NCBI GenBank assembly: GCA_964605205.1
Contig: CAZSBL010000108.1
Coordinates: forward strand, 1-12,043
Length of the DNA stretch: 12,043 bases
Reading direction: 5' to 3'
Origin: JAWVYT01 sp964605205
GTDB taxonomy: Bacteria; Gemmatimonadota; Gemmatimonadetes; Longimicrobiales; RSA9
The translations under genes and the position numbers were made by a program. The notes under the pieces were generated by a model that saw only the letters and a list, made by a program, of their open reading frames with translations, searched no databases and was not told where the DNA came from. Every line of letters starts with the position of its first letter. The first letter of the stretch is position 1. Positions 1 through 7,389 of this stretch are shown in pieces.

Positions 1-582
1 CTGGTCATCGTTGCCGCTCCAGATAGCGAGCCTGTCGCCGACCAGCGCGGCGAGGTCCCCGATCAGCGACAGGTCGCCGCTGGCCTCCTTAACCCCCACC
101 ACCCGCGCGTCCTCCGCCAGCTCCGCCACCGTCTCAGGCGCGATCCCCACCGCCGTGCGTCCCGGCACGTTGTACACGATCGCCGGCAGGTCGCCCGCGT
201 CCAGCACGGCCCGGAAGTGAGCCACCAGACCCCGCTGGGGCGGCTTGTTGTACGGCGGGGCGCTCAGGAGAAGGGCATCGGCACCCGCCTGACGGGCCCG
301 GGATGCCAGCCCCGCCACCGTCGCCGTGTCGCCGCCCCCACACCCCGCCACCACCGGCACCGCACCATCCACCTCCTCGACCACCACCCGCACGGCCGTC
401 TCCTGCTCCTCCGCCGTCATGGTTACGGCCTCGCCGGTGGAGCCGCATACGATCAACGCGTCGGTGCCCGCGTCCAGGTGGAAGCGGACCAGCTCTCGCA
501 GCGTCGCCGTGTTGACCCCCGCCTCGTCGAACGGCGTGATCAGGGCGACGCCCGAGCCTCGGAACAGCGGTTCTCTCGCCAT
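1..582 (-). CDS. dapA: 4-hydroxy-tetrahydrodipicolinate synthase (DapA), N-terminal 194 residues, cut by window edge
   Basis: DapA condenses pyruvate with aspartate semialdehyde in the cytoplasm, the first committed step toward diaminopimelate and lysine. The visible part is the front of the TIM barrel. It shows GSTGE at residues 47-51, Y111 in PYNKP (E. coli Tyr107), YNVPGR with Y137 and R142 (E. coli Tyr133 and Arg138), and the Schiff-base lysine K165 in VKEASGD (E. coli Lys161), all at a constant +4 offset. The position of E. coli Thr44 is Ser48, a conservative change. Family length is about 290 residues, so roughly the last 100 lie beyond the left edge. The ATG at 582-580 follows the zinc-ribbon gene's TAG with no spacing, so translation is probably coupled and the two genes co-transcribed. 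A related aldolase of the same superfamily (such as N-acetylneuraminate lyase) is possible, but GSTGE plus YNVPGR favours DapA. Confidence 0.93.
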   Translation of the reverse strand, partial: MAREPLFRGSGVALITPFDEAGVNTATLRELVRFHLDAGTDALIVCGSTGEAVTMTAEEQETAVRVVVEEVDGAVPVVAGCGGGDTATVAGLASRARQAGADALLLSAPPYNKPPQRGLVAHFRAVLDAGDLPAIVYNVPGRTAVGIAPETVAELAEDARVVGVKEASGDLSLIGDLAALVGDRLAIWSGNDDQ

Positions 583-852
583 CTAGGGGTTGTTCAGGTC
601 GTGTAAGTCTCCGGGGGTCGCATCCCCCTCCGGATCATCGGTGTCCAGGTCCCGGGCCGTGACATCCTCGAAGTCCTGCCGTGCCTCCCCGGGAGACGTC
701 GTATCCTCGAACCGGCGGAATACCTCTCCGCCACACTTCTCGCACACCAGGTCGTCCGGCGGGCTCTCGCCCCCCGCGAAGGTGTGCTCCGCGCCGCACT
801 CGATGCACACCATCAGCACCACATCGGTCGCGCCCTGCTCCTCGCCGGCCAT
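583..852 (-). CDS. small zinc-ribbon protein with acidic tail
   Basis: An 89-residue protein with two CxxC pairs, C16/C19 in CIECG and C37/C40 in CEKCG, separated by 17 residues. This is a classic single zinc-ribbon (zinc knuckle) arrangement, so zinc binding is inferred with fair confidence. The C-terminal half (about 50-89) is rich in Asp and Glu and looks disordered. No catalytic motif is visible and the function is unknown; it resembles FmdB-type short zinc ribbons only in general layout. The start is fixed by GGAGG at 863-859, six bases before the ATG at 852. Its stop abuts the dapA start, so it is probably the first gene of a two-gene or longer unit with dapA. The opposite strand across this gene also stays open but lacks a start with a ribosome-binding site. 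Confidence 0.82.
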   Translation of the reverse strand: MAGEEQGATDVVLMVCIECGAEHTFAGGESPPDDLVCEKCGGEVFRRFEDTTSPGEARQDFEDVTARDLDTDDPEGDATPGDLHDLNNP

Positions 853-858
853 CACGTG

Positions 859-883
859 CCTCCCTGCAGCGGTTGGGATTCTA
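859..883 (-). promoter_or_regulatory. probable -10 element and ribosome-binding site of the zinc-ribbon/dapA unit
   Basis: On the minus strand TAGAAT (883-878) matches a sigma70 -10 box and would place the transcript start near 871, about 19 bases before the ATG. GGAGG (863-859) then gives a good ribosome-binding site. No clear -35 hexamer lies 17-18 bp upstream, so the promoter half of this call is weak. Confidence 0.4.
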
Positions 884-1005
884 CGTTCCAGCGGCGCAAG
901 TTCTCTGCCTGCTGTACCCGACCGCCGGGCGGCCGTACCTTCCCACCGACGCCGAGCCCGAGGCGTCAACGATACGGAGACCGACGACCCGCGGCAACGA
1001 GGCCC

Positions 1006-1830
1006 ATGGACCCGAAGCAGCTCGCCGAGATCGCACTGGAGGCCGCCCGGAAGGCCCGGTCCCTCCACCGCGCACACCTGGGACAGGTGGCCCAGGCGGA
1101 TTGGAACGAGAAGGGCACGTCCGACTTCGTGACCCGGGTGGACCTCGAGGCCGAACAGGCCATCGTCGACCTCGTCCTGAGCCGCTGCCCCGATCACGCG
1201 ATCCTGGCGGAGGAGTCCACAGAGCTCGGCGACCCGGCCTCCGTGCGGGCCCGGTTCGACGCTGCCGAGTACCTCTGGGTCATCGACCCCCTCGACGGGA
1301 CCACCAACTTCCTGCACGGCTACCCGGCATTCGCCGCCTCCGTGGCCGTGGCCCGCCGGGGTCGGCTCGTGGCCGGCGCGGTGGTCGACGGCTATCACGG
1401 CACCGAGTGGCACGCGTGGCACGGCGGCGGCGCCTTCCGGGATGGCGAGCCCATCCGCGTCACGGAGACCGACCGTCTCGACCGCGCCCTCATCGGCACC
1501 GGCTTCCCGTTCAAGGTCACGCACCTGCTCCCCGAGTACCTGACACAGTTCGAGGCGATCCTGCGGCGCACGTCCGGGATCCGACGCGCCGGCGCCGCCG
1601 CCCTCGACCTCTGCCATCTGGCCGACGGCCGCTTCGACGGTTTCTGGGAGCTCTGGCTCGCGCCCTGGGATATCGCCGCCGGCGTGGTCATCGTCCGGGA
1701 GGCCGGCGGGCTCGTGACCGGCCTGGAAGGTGACCCCGACGTCAGGGCCGCCGGCGCCATCGTGGGCGGGAACCCGGCGATCCACGGCCAGTTGGTGGAG
1801 CTGTTGGGACAGCTGGCGGACGGCGGGTGA
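1006..1830 (+). CDS. suhB: inositol-monophosphatase family protein (SuhB-like)
   Basis: A 274-residue protein of the usual family length (about 260-280), carrying all signatures of the Mg2+-dependent inositol monophosphatase fold. The metal-binding Glu is in EES (69-71). The metal and phosphate loop is WVIDPLDGTTNF (91-102), with D94, D97, G98 and T99. The second signature is WDIAAG (221-226), with D222 as the last metal ligand. Likely reaction: hydrolysis of inositol-1-phosphate or a similar sugar phosphate; histidinol-phosphatase (HisN) and 3'-phosphoadenosine phosphatase (CysQ) share these motifs and cannot be excluded. The start ATG at 1006 has only a close GAGG (999-1002, three-base spacing), but it fits the family's N-terminus and no better start precedes it. 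It diverges from the zinc-ribbon/dapA unit across 153 bp; I see no convincing promoter for it there. Confidence 0.9.
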   Translation: MDPKQLAEIALEAARKARSLHRAHLGQVAQADWNEKGTSDFVTRVDLEAEQAIVDLVLSRCPDHAILAEESTELGDPASVRARFDAAEYLWVIDPLDGTTNFLHGYPAFAASVAVARRGRLVAGAVVDGYHGTEWHAWHGGGAFRDGEPIRVTETDRLDRALIGTGFPFKVTHLLPEYLTQFEAILRRTSGIRRAGAAALDLCHLADGRFDGFWELWLAPWDIAAGVVIVREAGGLVTGLEGDPDVRAAGAIVGGNPAIHGQLVELLGQLADGG

Positions 1831-1835
1831 CAACA

Positions 1836-1865
1836 CTGGCGACTGGTACGTCGTCCGCGTAACCT
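1836..1865 (+). promoter_or_regulatory. weak promoter candidate for the secreted Asp-box gene
   Basis: CTGGCG (1836-1841), an 18-bp spacer and TAACCT (1860-1865) make a poor match to sigma70 elements, with a start near 1872. The 70-bp gap after the phosphatase gene also leaves read-through from that gene possible. Confidence 0.25.
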
Positions 1866-1900
1866 ACCACCACTCACGCACAAGCCCGGAGAACCACGAC

Positions 1901-4819
1901 ATGTGCCGCCCCGGTTTCCTCACGATCCTGGCAGTTCTGCTCCTTGCACCGGCCGTCGTACTGACGCCCGTCGCCGCGCAGGAGCCCCTTCCCGATGTAC
2001 CGGCGCTCTACGGCCAGCTGACCTTCCGGCACATCGGCCCCGCGGTGACCGGCGGGCGAATCCACGATGTGGAGGCGCTGCCGCACGACCCGTCCACGAT
2101 CTACCTGGCCACGGCCAGCGGCGGGCTCTGGAAAACCACGAACAAGGGCACCACCTGGCGGCCGATCTTCGACGACCAGCCCACCTCCACCTTCGGCGAC
2201 CTGGCCATCGCGCCGTCGGACCCGAGCGTGATCTGGGCGGGCACGGGTGAGCAGAACAACCGGCAGAGCACATCCTGGGGGAGTGGCGTGTACCGCTCCA
2301 TCGACGGCGGCGAGAGCTGGACGCACCTCGGACTCACCGAGACCCGCCACATCGGCCGGGTGGTGGTGCACCCGCGCAACCCCGACATCGCGTGGGTGGC
2401 GGCCCAGGGCAATCTGTGGAAGCCCACGCCCGAGCGGGGGGTCTACCGGACCACCGACGGCGGCCGGAGCTGGTCGAAGGTCCTGTACGTGGACACCCTC
2501 ACCGGCGGCACGGACCTGGCCATCGACGCATGCGACCCGGACATCCTCTACGCCGCCACCTACCAGCGGCTGCGTCGCGCCTGGGGCTTCAACGGGGGCG
2601 GGCCGGGGAGCGGGATCTGGCGCTCCACCGACGGCGGCGAGACGTGGGAGCGGCTGACCCGGGGCATTCCAGCGGGTGACAAGGGCCGGATCGGGCTGGC
2701 CACCGCCGCGGACGAATGCGGCGTGGCCGCGGCGATCATCGAGCACACCGACTCCAGCGGCGTCTACCGCACGGAGGACGGCGGCGAGAGCTGGGAACGT
2801 ATGAGCAGCCGCAACATCCGCCCGATGTACTACAGCCACATCACCATCGACCCGACCAACGCCGACCGGGTCTACACGCTGGCCACGCGCGCCGGGCGGA
2901 GCGAGGACGGCGGCCGCACCTGGACCGACGTCTCGGGACGGCTCACCTACGACGTGGGCGTCCACAGCGATCACCACGCCATGTGGATCGACCCGGCCGA
3001 CTCGCGGCACTACTACCTGGTCGGCGACGCCGGCCTCTACGAGACGTGGGACCGGGGTGAGACCTACATGCGGATCGACAACCTCCCCATCGCCCAGATC
3101 TACGCCCTGGGTGTGGATACCCGGGACCCGTACAACGTCTACATCGGGCTCCAGGACAACCACTCGTGGATGGGGCCGTCCGCCACCCGCCACTGGGCCG
3201 GGATCATCGAGGGCGACTGGCGCCAGATCGGGTTCGGCGACGGGATGTACCATCAGACCGACCCGTCGGACCCCCGCATCGTCTACAGCAACAGCCAGAA
3301 CGGCGGCTACGTCCGCCTCGACACCGAGACCGGAGACCGGCTCGACATCGCGCCGGTGGAGCCCGAGGGCGAGGACTACCGCTGGGACTGGGTCTCCCCG
3401 AGCCTGGTCAGCGCCCACGACCCGAGCGTGGTCTACGTCGGCGGCAACCGGCTCTTCATCTCACGGGATCGGGGCGAGACGTGGGAGCGGACCGACGACC
3501 TGACCCGGGCCACCGACCGCGACACCCTCGCCCTCATGGGCGTGCCCGGCGCCCGGATCGCCCTCTCCCGCAACGACGGCACCTCCAGCTACGGCGAGAT
3601 CACCACCATTGCCGAGTCGCCGCTGGACCCCGATATCCTCTGGGTCGGCGCCGATGACGGTCGCCTCCAGGTCAGCACCGACGGTGGCGAGAGCTGGACG
3701 GGCGTGGACGGCAACGTGCCCGCGCTACCGCACGCGAGCCCCGACGGGCCGTACGTGAGCCGGGTCGTCGCATCCCGCGCCGACCGCGCCGCCGCCTGGG
3801 TCACCTTCGACGCCCATCGGGACGGCGACTTCGCCCCCTATGTCTACCGGACCACCGACATGGGCCGGAGCTGGACCCCGCTCACCACGGGGCTCCAGGG
3901 CGCCGGGAGCGTCAACGTCATCGCCGAGCACCCGGCCAACCCCGCCGTCGTCTTCCTGGGCACCGAGCACGCCCTCTGGGTCTCCACCGACACCGGCGCC
4001 TCCTGGCGGCGGCTCGGGGCAAACCTGCCCACCACCCTCTTCGACGATCTGGTCATCCACCCCGAGACCGGCGACCTCGTGGTGGGCACCCACGGCCGTA
4101 GCGTCTGGATCCTCGACGACGCCGCGCCCCTCGGCCATCTGTCCGGCGCCGACGCCGTCCACCTCTTCCCCGCCCGCAACGCCACTCTCCGGCTCTACTG
4201 GAAGGACACGTCGTACCGGGGCCAGGACCCGTGGGACGGGCCGAACCCGCCGGCGGCGCTCTTCAGCTACCTCCTGGCCGGCCCCGCCGACGCGGCCCGG
4301 CTGGTGATCACCCGGGGTGGCGAGACGATCCGGACCTTCGACGTGAGCGGAGAGGCCGGCGTGATCCACCGGGTACCCTGGAACCTCCGCTACGCACCTC
4401 TCGACGGAAACGACACCGCCCGCGACCCGCGCCTCGCCCGGCCTACGGGGCCACGCGGCCCGCTGGTGGCGCCGGGGACGTATACCGTCACGCTGGAGGC
4501 CGGGAACGCTACGTCGTCGGAGACCTTCGCCGTCTATGGAGACCCGGAGCTCCCGATGCTCTCGCCGGAAGACTACCGGGCCAGGGAGGCCTTCCTCCTG
4601 GAGATCCGTGCGCTCCGCCGCGCCATTGCCGAGGCACGGGAGGCCCGCGAAGCCGACGCCGACGACTCGCCGGAGCTGAGCCGGCTCGACCGCCGGGCCA
4701 ACCGGCTCCAGCGCGCCTTCACCGGCGGTGGGGTGCAGCAGGGCACGCTCTACCCGCCCACGCCGCCGCAGCGGGCGGAGCTGGCGGCGATCCGGGCGGC
4801 GTTCGAGGCGGCGCGTTGA
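1901..4819 (+). CDS. secreted multi-repeat Asp-box (BNR/sortilin-like) beta-propeller protein
   Basis: A 972-residue exported protein. Residues about 6-26 are a hydrophobic signal sequence ending VAA before Q27, a signal-peptidase I site. Eleven Asp-box-like motifs (S/T-x-D-x-G-x-S/T-W) start near residues 79, 133, 184, 242, 291, 334, 382, 521, 592, 651 and 695, indicating one or two beta-propellers of the VPS10/sortilin or YVTN/BNR type. Residues about 725-740 contain GTHGRSVWILDD. The rest (about 755-880) looks like beta-sandwich, with PGTYTVTL near 858, followed by a charged helical tail (890-972). Similar large proteins are often labelled glycosyl hydrolase or sialidase, but no sialidase FRIP arginine motif is visible and no enzymatic activity can be assigned. 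A periplasmic or surface binding role is inferred. GGAGA at 1888-1892 supports the ATG at 1901. Its stop lies within the -35 box of the next gene. Confidence 0.88.
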   Translation: MCRPGFLTILAVLLLAPAVVLTPVAAQEPLPDVPALYGQLTFRHIGPAVTGGRIHDVEALPHDPSTIYLATASGGLWKTTNKGTTWRPIFDDQPTSTFGDLAIAPSDPSVIWAGTGEQNNRQSTSWGSGVYRSIDGGESWTHLGLTETRHIGRVVVHPRNPDIAWVAAQGNLWKPTPERGVYRTTDGGRSWSKVLYVDTLTGGTDLAIDACDPDILYAATYQRLRRAWGFNGGGPGSGIWRSTDGGETWERLTRGIPAGDKGRIGLATAADECGVAAAIIEHTDSSGVYRTEDGGESWERMSSRNIRPMYYSHITIDPTNADRVYTLATRAGRSEDGGRTWTDVSGRLTYDVGVHSDHHAMWIDPADSRHYYLVGDAGLYETWDRGETYMRIDNLPIAQIYALGVDTRDPYNVYIGLQDNHSWMGPSATRHWAGIIEGDWRQIGFGDGMYHQTDPSDPRIVYSNSQNGGYVRLDTETGDRLDIAPVEPEGEDYRWDWVSPSLVSAHDPSVVYVGGNRLFISRDRGETWERTDDLTRATDRDTLALMGVPGARIALSRNDGTSSYGEITTIAESPLDPDILWVGADDGRLQVSTDGGESWTGVDGNVPALPHASPDGPYVSRVVASRADRAAAWVTFDAHRDGDFAPYVYRTTDMGRSWTPLTTGLQGAGSVNVIAEHPANPAVVFLGTEHALWVSTDTGASWRRLGANLPTTLFDDLVIHPETGDLVVGTHGRSVWILDDAAPLGHLSGADAVHLFPARNATLRLYWKDTSYRGQDPWDGPNPPAALFSYLLAGPADAARLVITRGGETIRTFDVSGEAGVIHRVPWNLRYAPLDGNDTARDPRLARPTGPRGPLVAPGTYTVTLEAGNATSSETFAVYGDPELPMLSPEDYRAREAFLLEIRALRRAIAEAREAREADADDSPELSRLDRRANRLQRAFTGGGVQQGTLYPPTPPQRAELAAIRAAFEAAR

Positions 4820-4845
4820 ACCGAGGCGCCCTCCTCGTGTAGAAT
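4816..4845 (+). promoter_or_regulatory. strong sigma70-type promoter for the penicillin-binding protein gene
   Basis: TTGAAC (4816-4821), an 18-bp spacer, and TAGAAT (4840-4845). Counting -7 at 4845 puts +1 at 4852, the A of the ATG. The -35 box overlaps the stop codon of the preceding gene (TGA 4817-4819). No Shine-Dalgarno sequence lies between the -10 box and the ATG, consistent with a leaderless message. Confidence 0.65.
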
Positions 4846-4851
4846 CGATCC

Positions 4852-7182
4852 ATGGCGACGAAGCGGAAGACGAACGGCAGGAAGTGGGGTCTGCTGGCCA
4901 TCGGTGGGCTGGTTGCCGCGGGGCTCGCCGGCGGTGCCATCGGGGGCGCCATCGGCGCCTGGCAGACGGTGTGCTACGACTGCCCATCCGTGGCCCAGCT
5001 CTACACCTGGGAGCCCCGGCAGTCCACCAGGATCCTGAGCCAGGACGGGCAGCTGTTGGGTGAGCTGGCGCTGGAGCGCCGCACTCCCGTGGACCTGGAC
5101 AGCCTCCCCGAGTACGTGCCCCAGGCGTTCATCGCCATCGAGGACAAGCGCTTCTACAGCCACCCGGGCTTCGACATCTTCGGCTACCTCCGGGCGTTCC
5201 GGAACCAGGTCCTGGGCGGAGTGGGCGGCGGCAGCACCATCACCCTCCAGCTCGCCCGGCACATGTTTATCGAGAAGGTGGGCTTCGACCCGTCGCTCCG
5301 CCGGAAGCTGCGCGAACTCCACGTGGCCATGGACCTCGAAGCGGTCTACACGAAGGACGAGATCATCGAGGCCTACATCAACCAGATCAACTACGACCGG
5401 GGCTGGTACGGCATCGAGTCGGCGTCCCAGAACTACTTCGGCAAGCACGCCTCCGAGCTTAATCCGGCCGAAGCCGCTCTCCTCGCCGCCATCATCAACC
5501 GGCCCGGGCACTACAACCCGCTGGAGCACCCGGAGCGGGGCCGGCAGCGGCGGGACCTGGTCCTGAGCCTCATGGCCGATCAGGGCTACCTGACCGAGGC
5601 CGAGGCCGCCCGCTGGCGCGCCGAGCCCATCCCCACCAGCCGGGCGGAGCTCGGCACCGATGACGTCGCGCCCTACTTCGTCGAGCGGGTCCGGAGCATC
5701 CTCGACGACCGCTTCGGCTCCGACCTCTACAGCGGAGGCTACCGGGTCTACACCTCCCTGGACCTCGAGCTGCAAGAGCAGGCCCGGCGCGCCATGGAGC
5801 GCGGCTGGGAACGGATCGAGAGCTGGCCCGGCTTCGAGGGGATCCGCTACGGGGAGGAGATCCCCGACAGCGTCGAGGTGCCGCCGGGCACCACACCCTA
5901 CCTCCAGGGCATGTTCGTCGCCCTCGACCCCGGCAACGGCGATGTCCTGGCCATGATCGGTGGCCGTGACTTCGACGACTCCAAGTTCAATCGCGCCACC
6001 CAGGCCCGCCGGCAGCCCGGGTCCGTGTTCAAGCCCTTCGTCTACACCGCGGCCATCGCCAGCGGGATCCCCGTCTCCCGGGTGTACCTGGATGCACCGG
6101 TGAACGTGGACATGCCCGATGGCACCATGTGGTCGCCCCGCAACTATACGAACAACTTCCGCGGCGAGGTAACGCTCCGCAGCGCGCTCCTGGCCTCCAT
6201 CAACGTAGTGGCCGTGAAGCTCGGGCTCGACGTGGGGCTCGAGACCGTGGCCCAGTACGCCCAGCGGATGGGGATCTCCACCAACGTGCCCCGGGTCCCG
6301 TCGCTCCCCATCGGCGTCCCCACCGTCCTCCCCATCGACGTGGCCGAAGCGTACACCACCTTCGTCAACCTGGGAGAGAAGGTCGAGCCGCGCCCGATCC
6401 TCCGGGTCGAAGACTCCCAGGGCCGTGTGGTCTGGCAGGTCGAGCCGGAGCGCGATCGCGTGCTCGAGCCCGAAGTCGCCTACATCATGCTCGACCTCAT
6501 GCGCGACGTGGTGGACGCCGGTGGCAGCGGCCGCTCCATCCGCGACCCGAACCGGGGCAACGTGCCCGACACGCTCCCCGTGGCCGGGAAGACCGGGACC
6601 ACCAACGGCGGCACCGACGTCTGGTTCAGCGGCTTCACACCCGACCTCCTGGCCACCGTCTGGTTCGGCTTCGACATGCCCCAGGAGATCCTCGAGAACG
6701 CCGCCGGCGGTGCCCAAGCGGCGCCGGTATGGGCCGATTTCATGCGGCCCCTCTACTTCGGCTCGGAGACCGCCTGGGACTCCATCGCCGGCGACTCGGT
6801 CGACGTGGCCTCCGGGATCAGCCTCGACTCCATCGCCCGGCTGCCCCGCGACTCCACCACCGGCTTCCCGGTGGACCCCGTGACCGGCCGGATCATCGAG
6901 CGGATCGAGCCCCGGTTCCCCATCCCGGCCGAGTGGCAGCAGCCCGATGGCCTCGTCACCGCCATCATCGACCGGGGTACCGGAAAGCTCTTCAGCGCCG
7001 ACTGGTGCCCGCCCCACACCATGTTCGAGGAGATCTTCCTCCCCAACACCCAGCCCACCGAGCTCTGCGATGTGCACGCCCCGGGCCTCTTCGGCGCACC
7101 GCTGCGCGACCTGCCCCAGATGCTGCCCGATTCCGGCCAGGACACCATCCCCCGGACCGAGTCCGCCCTCGACGACGCGTGA
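4852..7182 (+). CDS. class A penicillin-binding protein (PBP1A type; glycosyltransferase 51 plus transpeptidase)
   Basis: A 776-residue bifunctional peptidoglycan synthase that polymerises lipid II and cross-links stem peptides at the outer face of the inner membrane. A short basic N-terminus precedes one Ala/Gly-rich membrane segment (about 13-36). The glycosyltransferase 51 domain has EDKRFYSH with catalytic E97, GGSTITLQL (126-134), RKLRE (151-155) with the second Glu E155, and KDEIIEAYIN (168-177). The transpeptidase domain has the active serine S391 in SVFK, SIN (449-451) and KTGTTN (580-585). All key residues are intact, so both activities are expected. Two unusual cysteine pairs are present: CYDC just outside the membrane (C41, C44) and CPPH/CDVH near the C-terminus (C719, H722, C739, H742). 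The C-terminal stretch after about 690 is a family-typical tail. The start ATG is chosen from the membrane topology and the promoter that ends just before it. Confidence 0.96.
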   Translation: MATKRKTNGRKWGLLAIGGLVAAGLAGGAIGGAIGAWQTVCYDCPSVAQLYTWEPRQSTRILSQDGQLLGELALERRTPVDLDSLPEYVPQAFIAIEDKRFYSHPGFDIFGYLRAFRNQVLGGVGGGSTITLQLARHMFIEKVGFDPSLRRKLRELHVAMDLEAVYTKDEIIEAYINQINYDRGWYGIESASQNYFGKHASELNPAEAALLAAIINRPGHYNPLEHPERGRQRRDLVLSLMADQGYLTEAEAARWRAEPIPTSRAELGTDDVAPYFVERVRSILDDRFGSDLYSGGYRVYTSLDLELQEQARRAMERGWERIESWPGFEGIRYGEEIPDSVEVPPGTTPYLQGMFVALDPGNGDVLAMIGGRDFDDSKFNRATQARRQPGSVFKPFVYTAAIASGIPVSRVYLDAPVNVDMPDGTMWSPRNYTNNFRGEVTLRSALLASINVVAVKLGLDVGLETVAQYAQRMGISTNVPRVPSLPIGVPTVLPIDVAEAYTTFVNLGEKVEPRPILRVEDSQGRVVWQVEPERDRVLEPEVAYIMLDLMRDVVDAGGSGRSIRDPNRGNVPDTLPVAGKTGTTNGGTDVWFSGFTPDLLATVWFGFDMPQEILENAAGGAQAAPVWADFMRPLYFGSETAWDSIAGDSVDVASGISLDSIARLPRDSTTGFPVDPVTGRIIERIEPRFPIPAEWQQPDGLVTAIIDRGTGKLFSADWCPPHTMFEEIFLPNTQPTELCDVHAPGLFGAPLRDLPQMLPDSGQDTIPRTESALDDA

Positions 7183-7290
7183 CCCCCCCCGGCCCGGCGT
7201 CGACCCGGCGCGCGGCGGCTCTCCCTCCGGCGCGCGACGGTCGAGATGGCGAGTCGTGAAATCCGATCGGGCCCCGTATGGTTCGTGAGC

Positions 7291-7311
7291 CCGGGCCGCG
7301 CCGTGGCCCGG
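7291..7311. terminator. GC-rich stem-loop, possible bidirectional terminator
   Basis: CCGGGCC, a seven-base loop, then GGCCCGG form a perfect 7-bp stem about 108 bases after the penicillin-binding protein stop. There is no T-run on either side, so it is not a canonical intrinsic terminator. Its convergent position is what suggests a termination role. Confidence 0.35.
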
Positions 7312-7325
7312 CCCGAAGAACATCT

Positions 7326-7335
7326 GTTTGTGACC
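7326..7335 (+). repeat. direct repeat GTTTGTGACC, copy 1
   Basis: A 10-base word repeated exactly at 7449-7458, 123 bases downstream. Its core GTGACC also occurs inverted at 7361-7366 and 7424-7429 (as GGTCAC, the latter extended to GGTCACA). Confidence 0.6.
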
Positions 7336-7389
7336 TCTCGAGAACGAACCGACCACCGTTGGTCACCGACCGGGCTCTGGTGCCCCGCG

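Noticed and set aside
1874..3418. Long open frame antisense to the Asp-box gene
   Set aside because: Composition is typical of a mirror frame of a high-GC gene, with no ribosome-binding site or domain pattern. The sense protein has a signal peptide and eleven repeats.
1901..4819. Sialidase activity for the Asp-box protein
   Set aside because: Asp boxes alone are shared by many non-enzymatic propellers. No FRIP-type arginine or the rest of the sialidase catalytic set is visible.
4750..7356. Very long open frame antisense to the penicillin-binding protein gene
   Set aside because: High GC makes antisense frames open by chance. Its translation is low-complexity (Gly, Val, Asp, His), matches no family, and the sense strand carries complete catalytic motifs.
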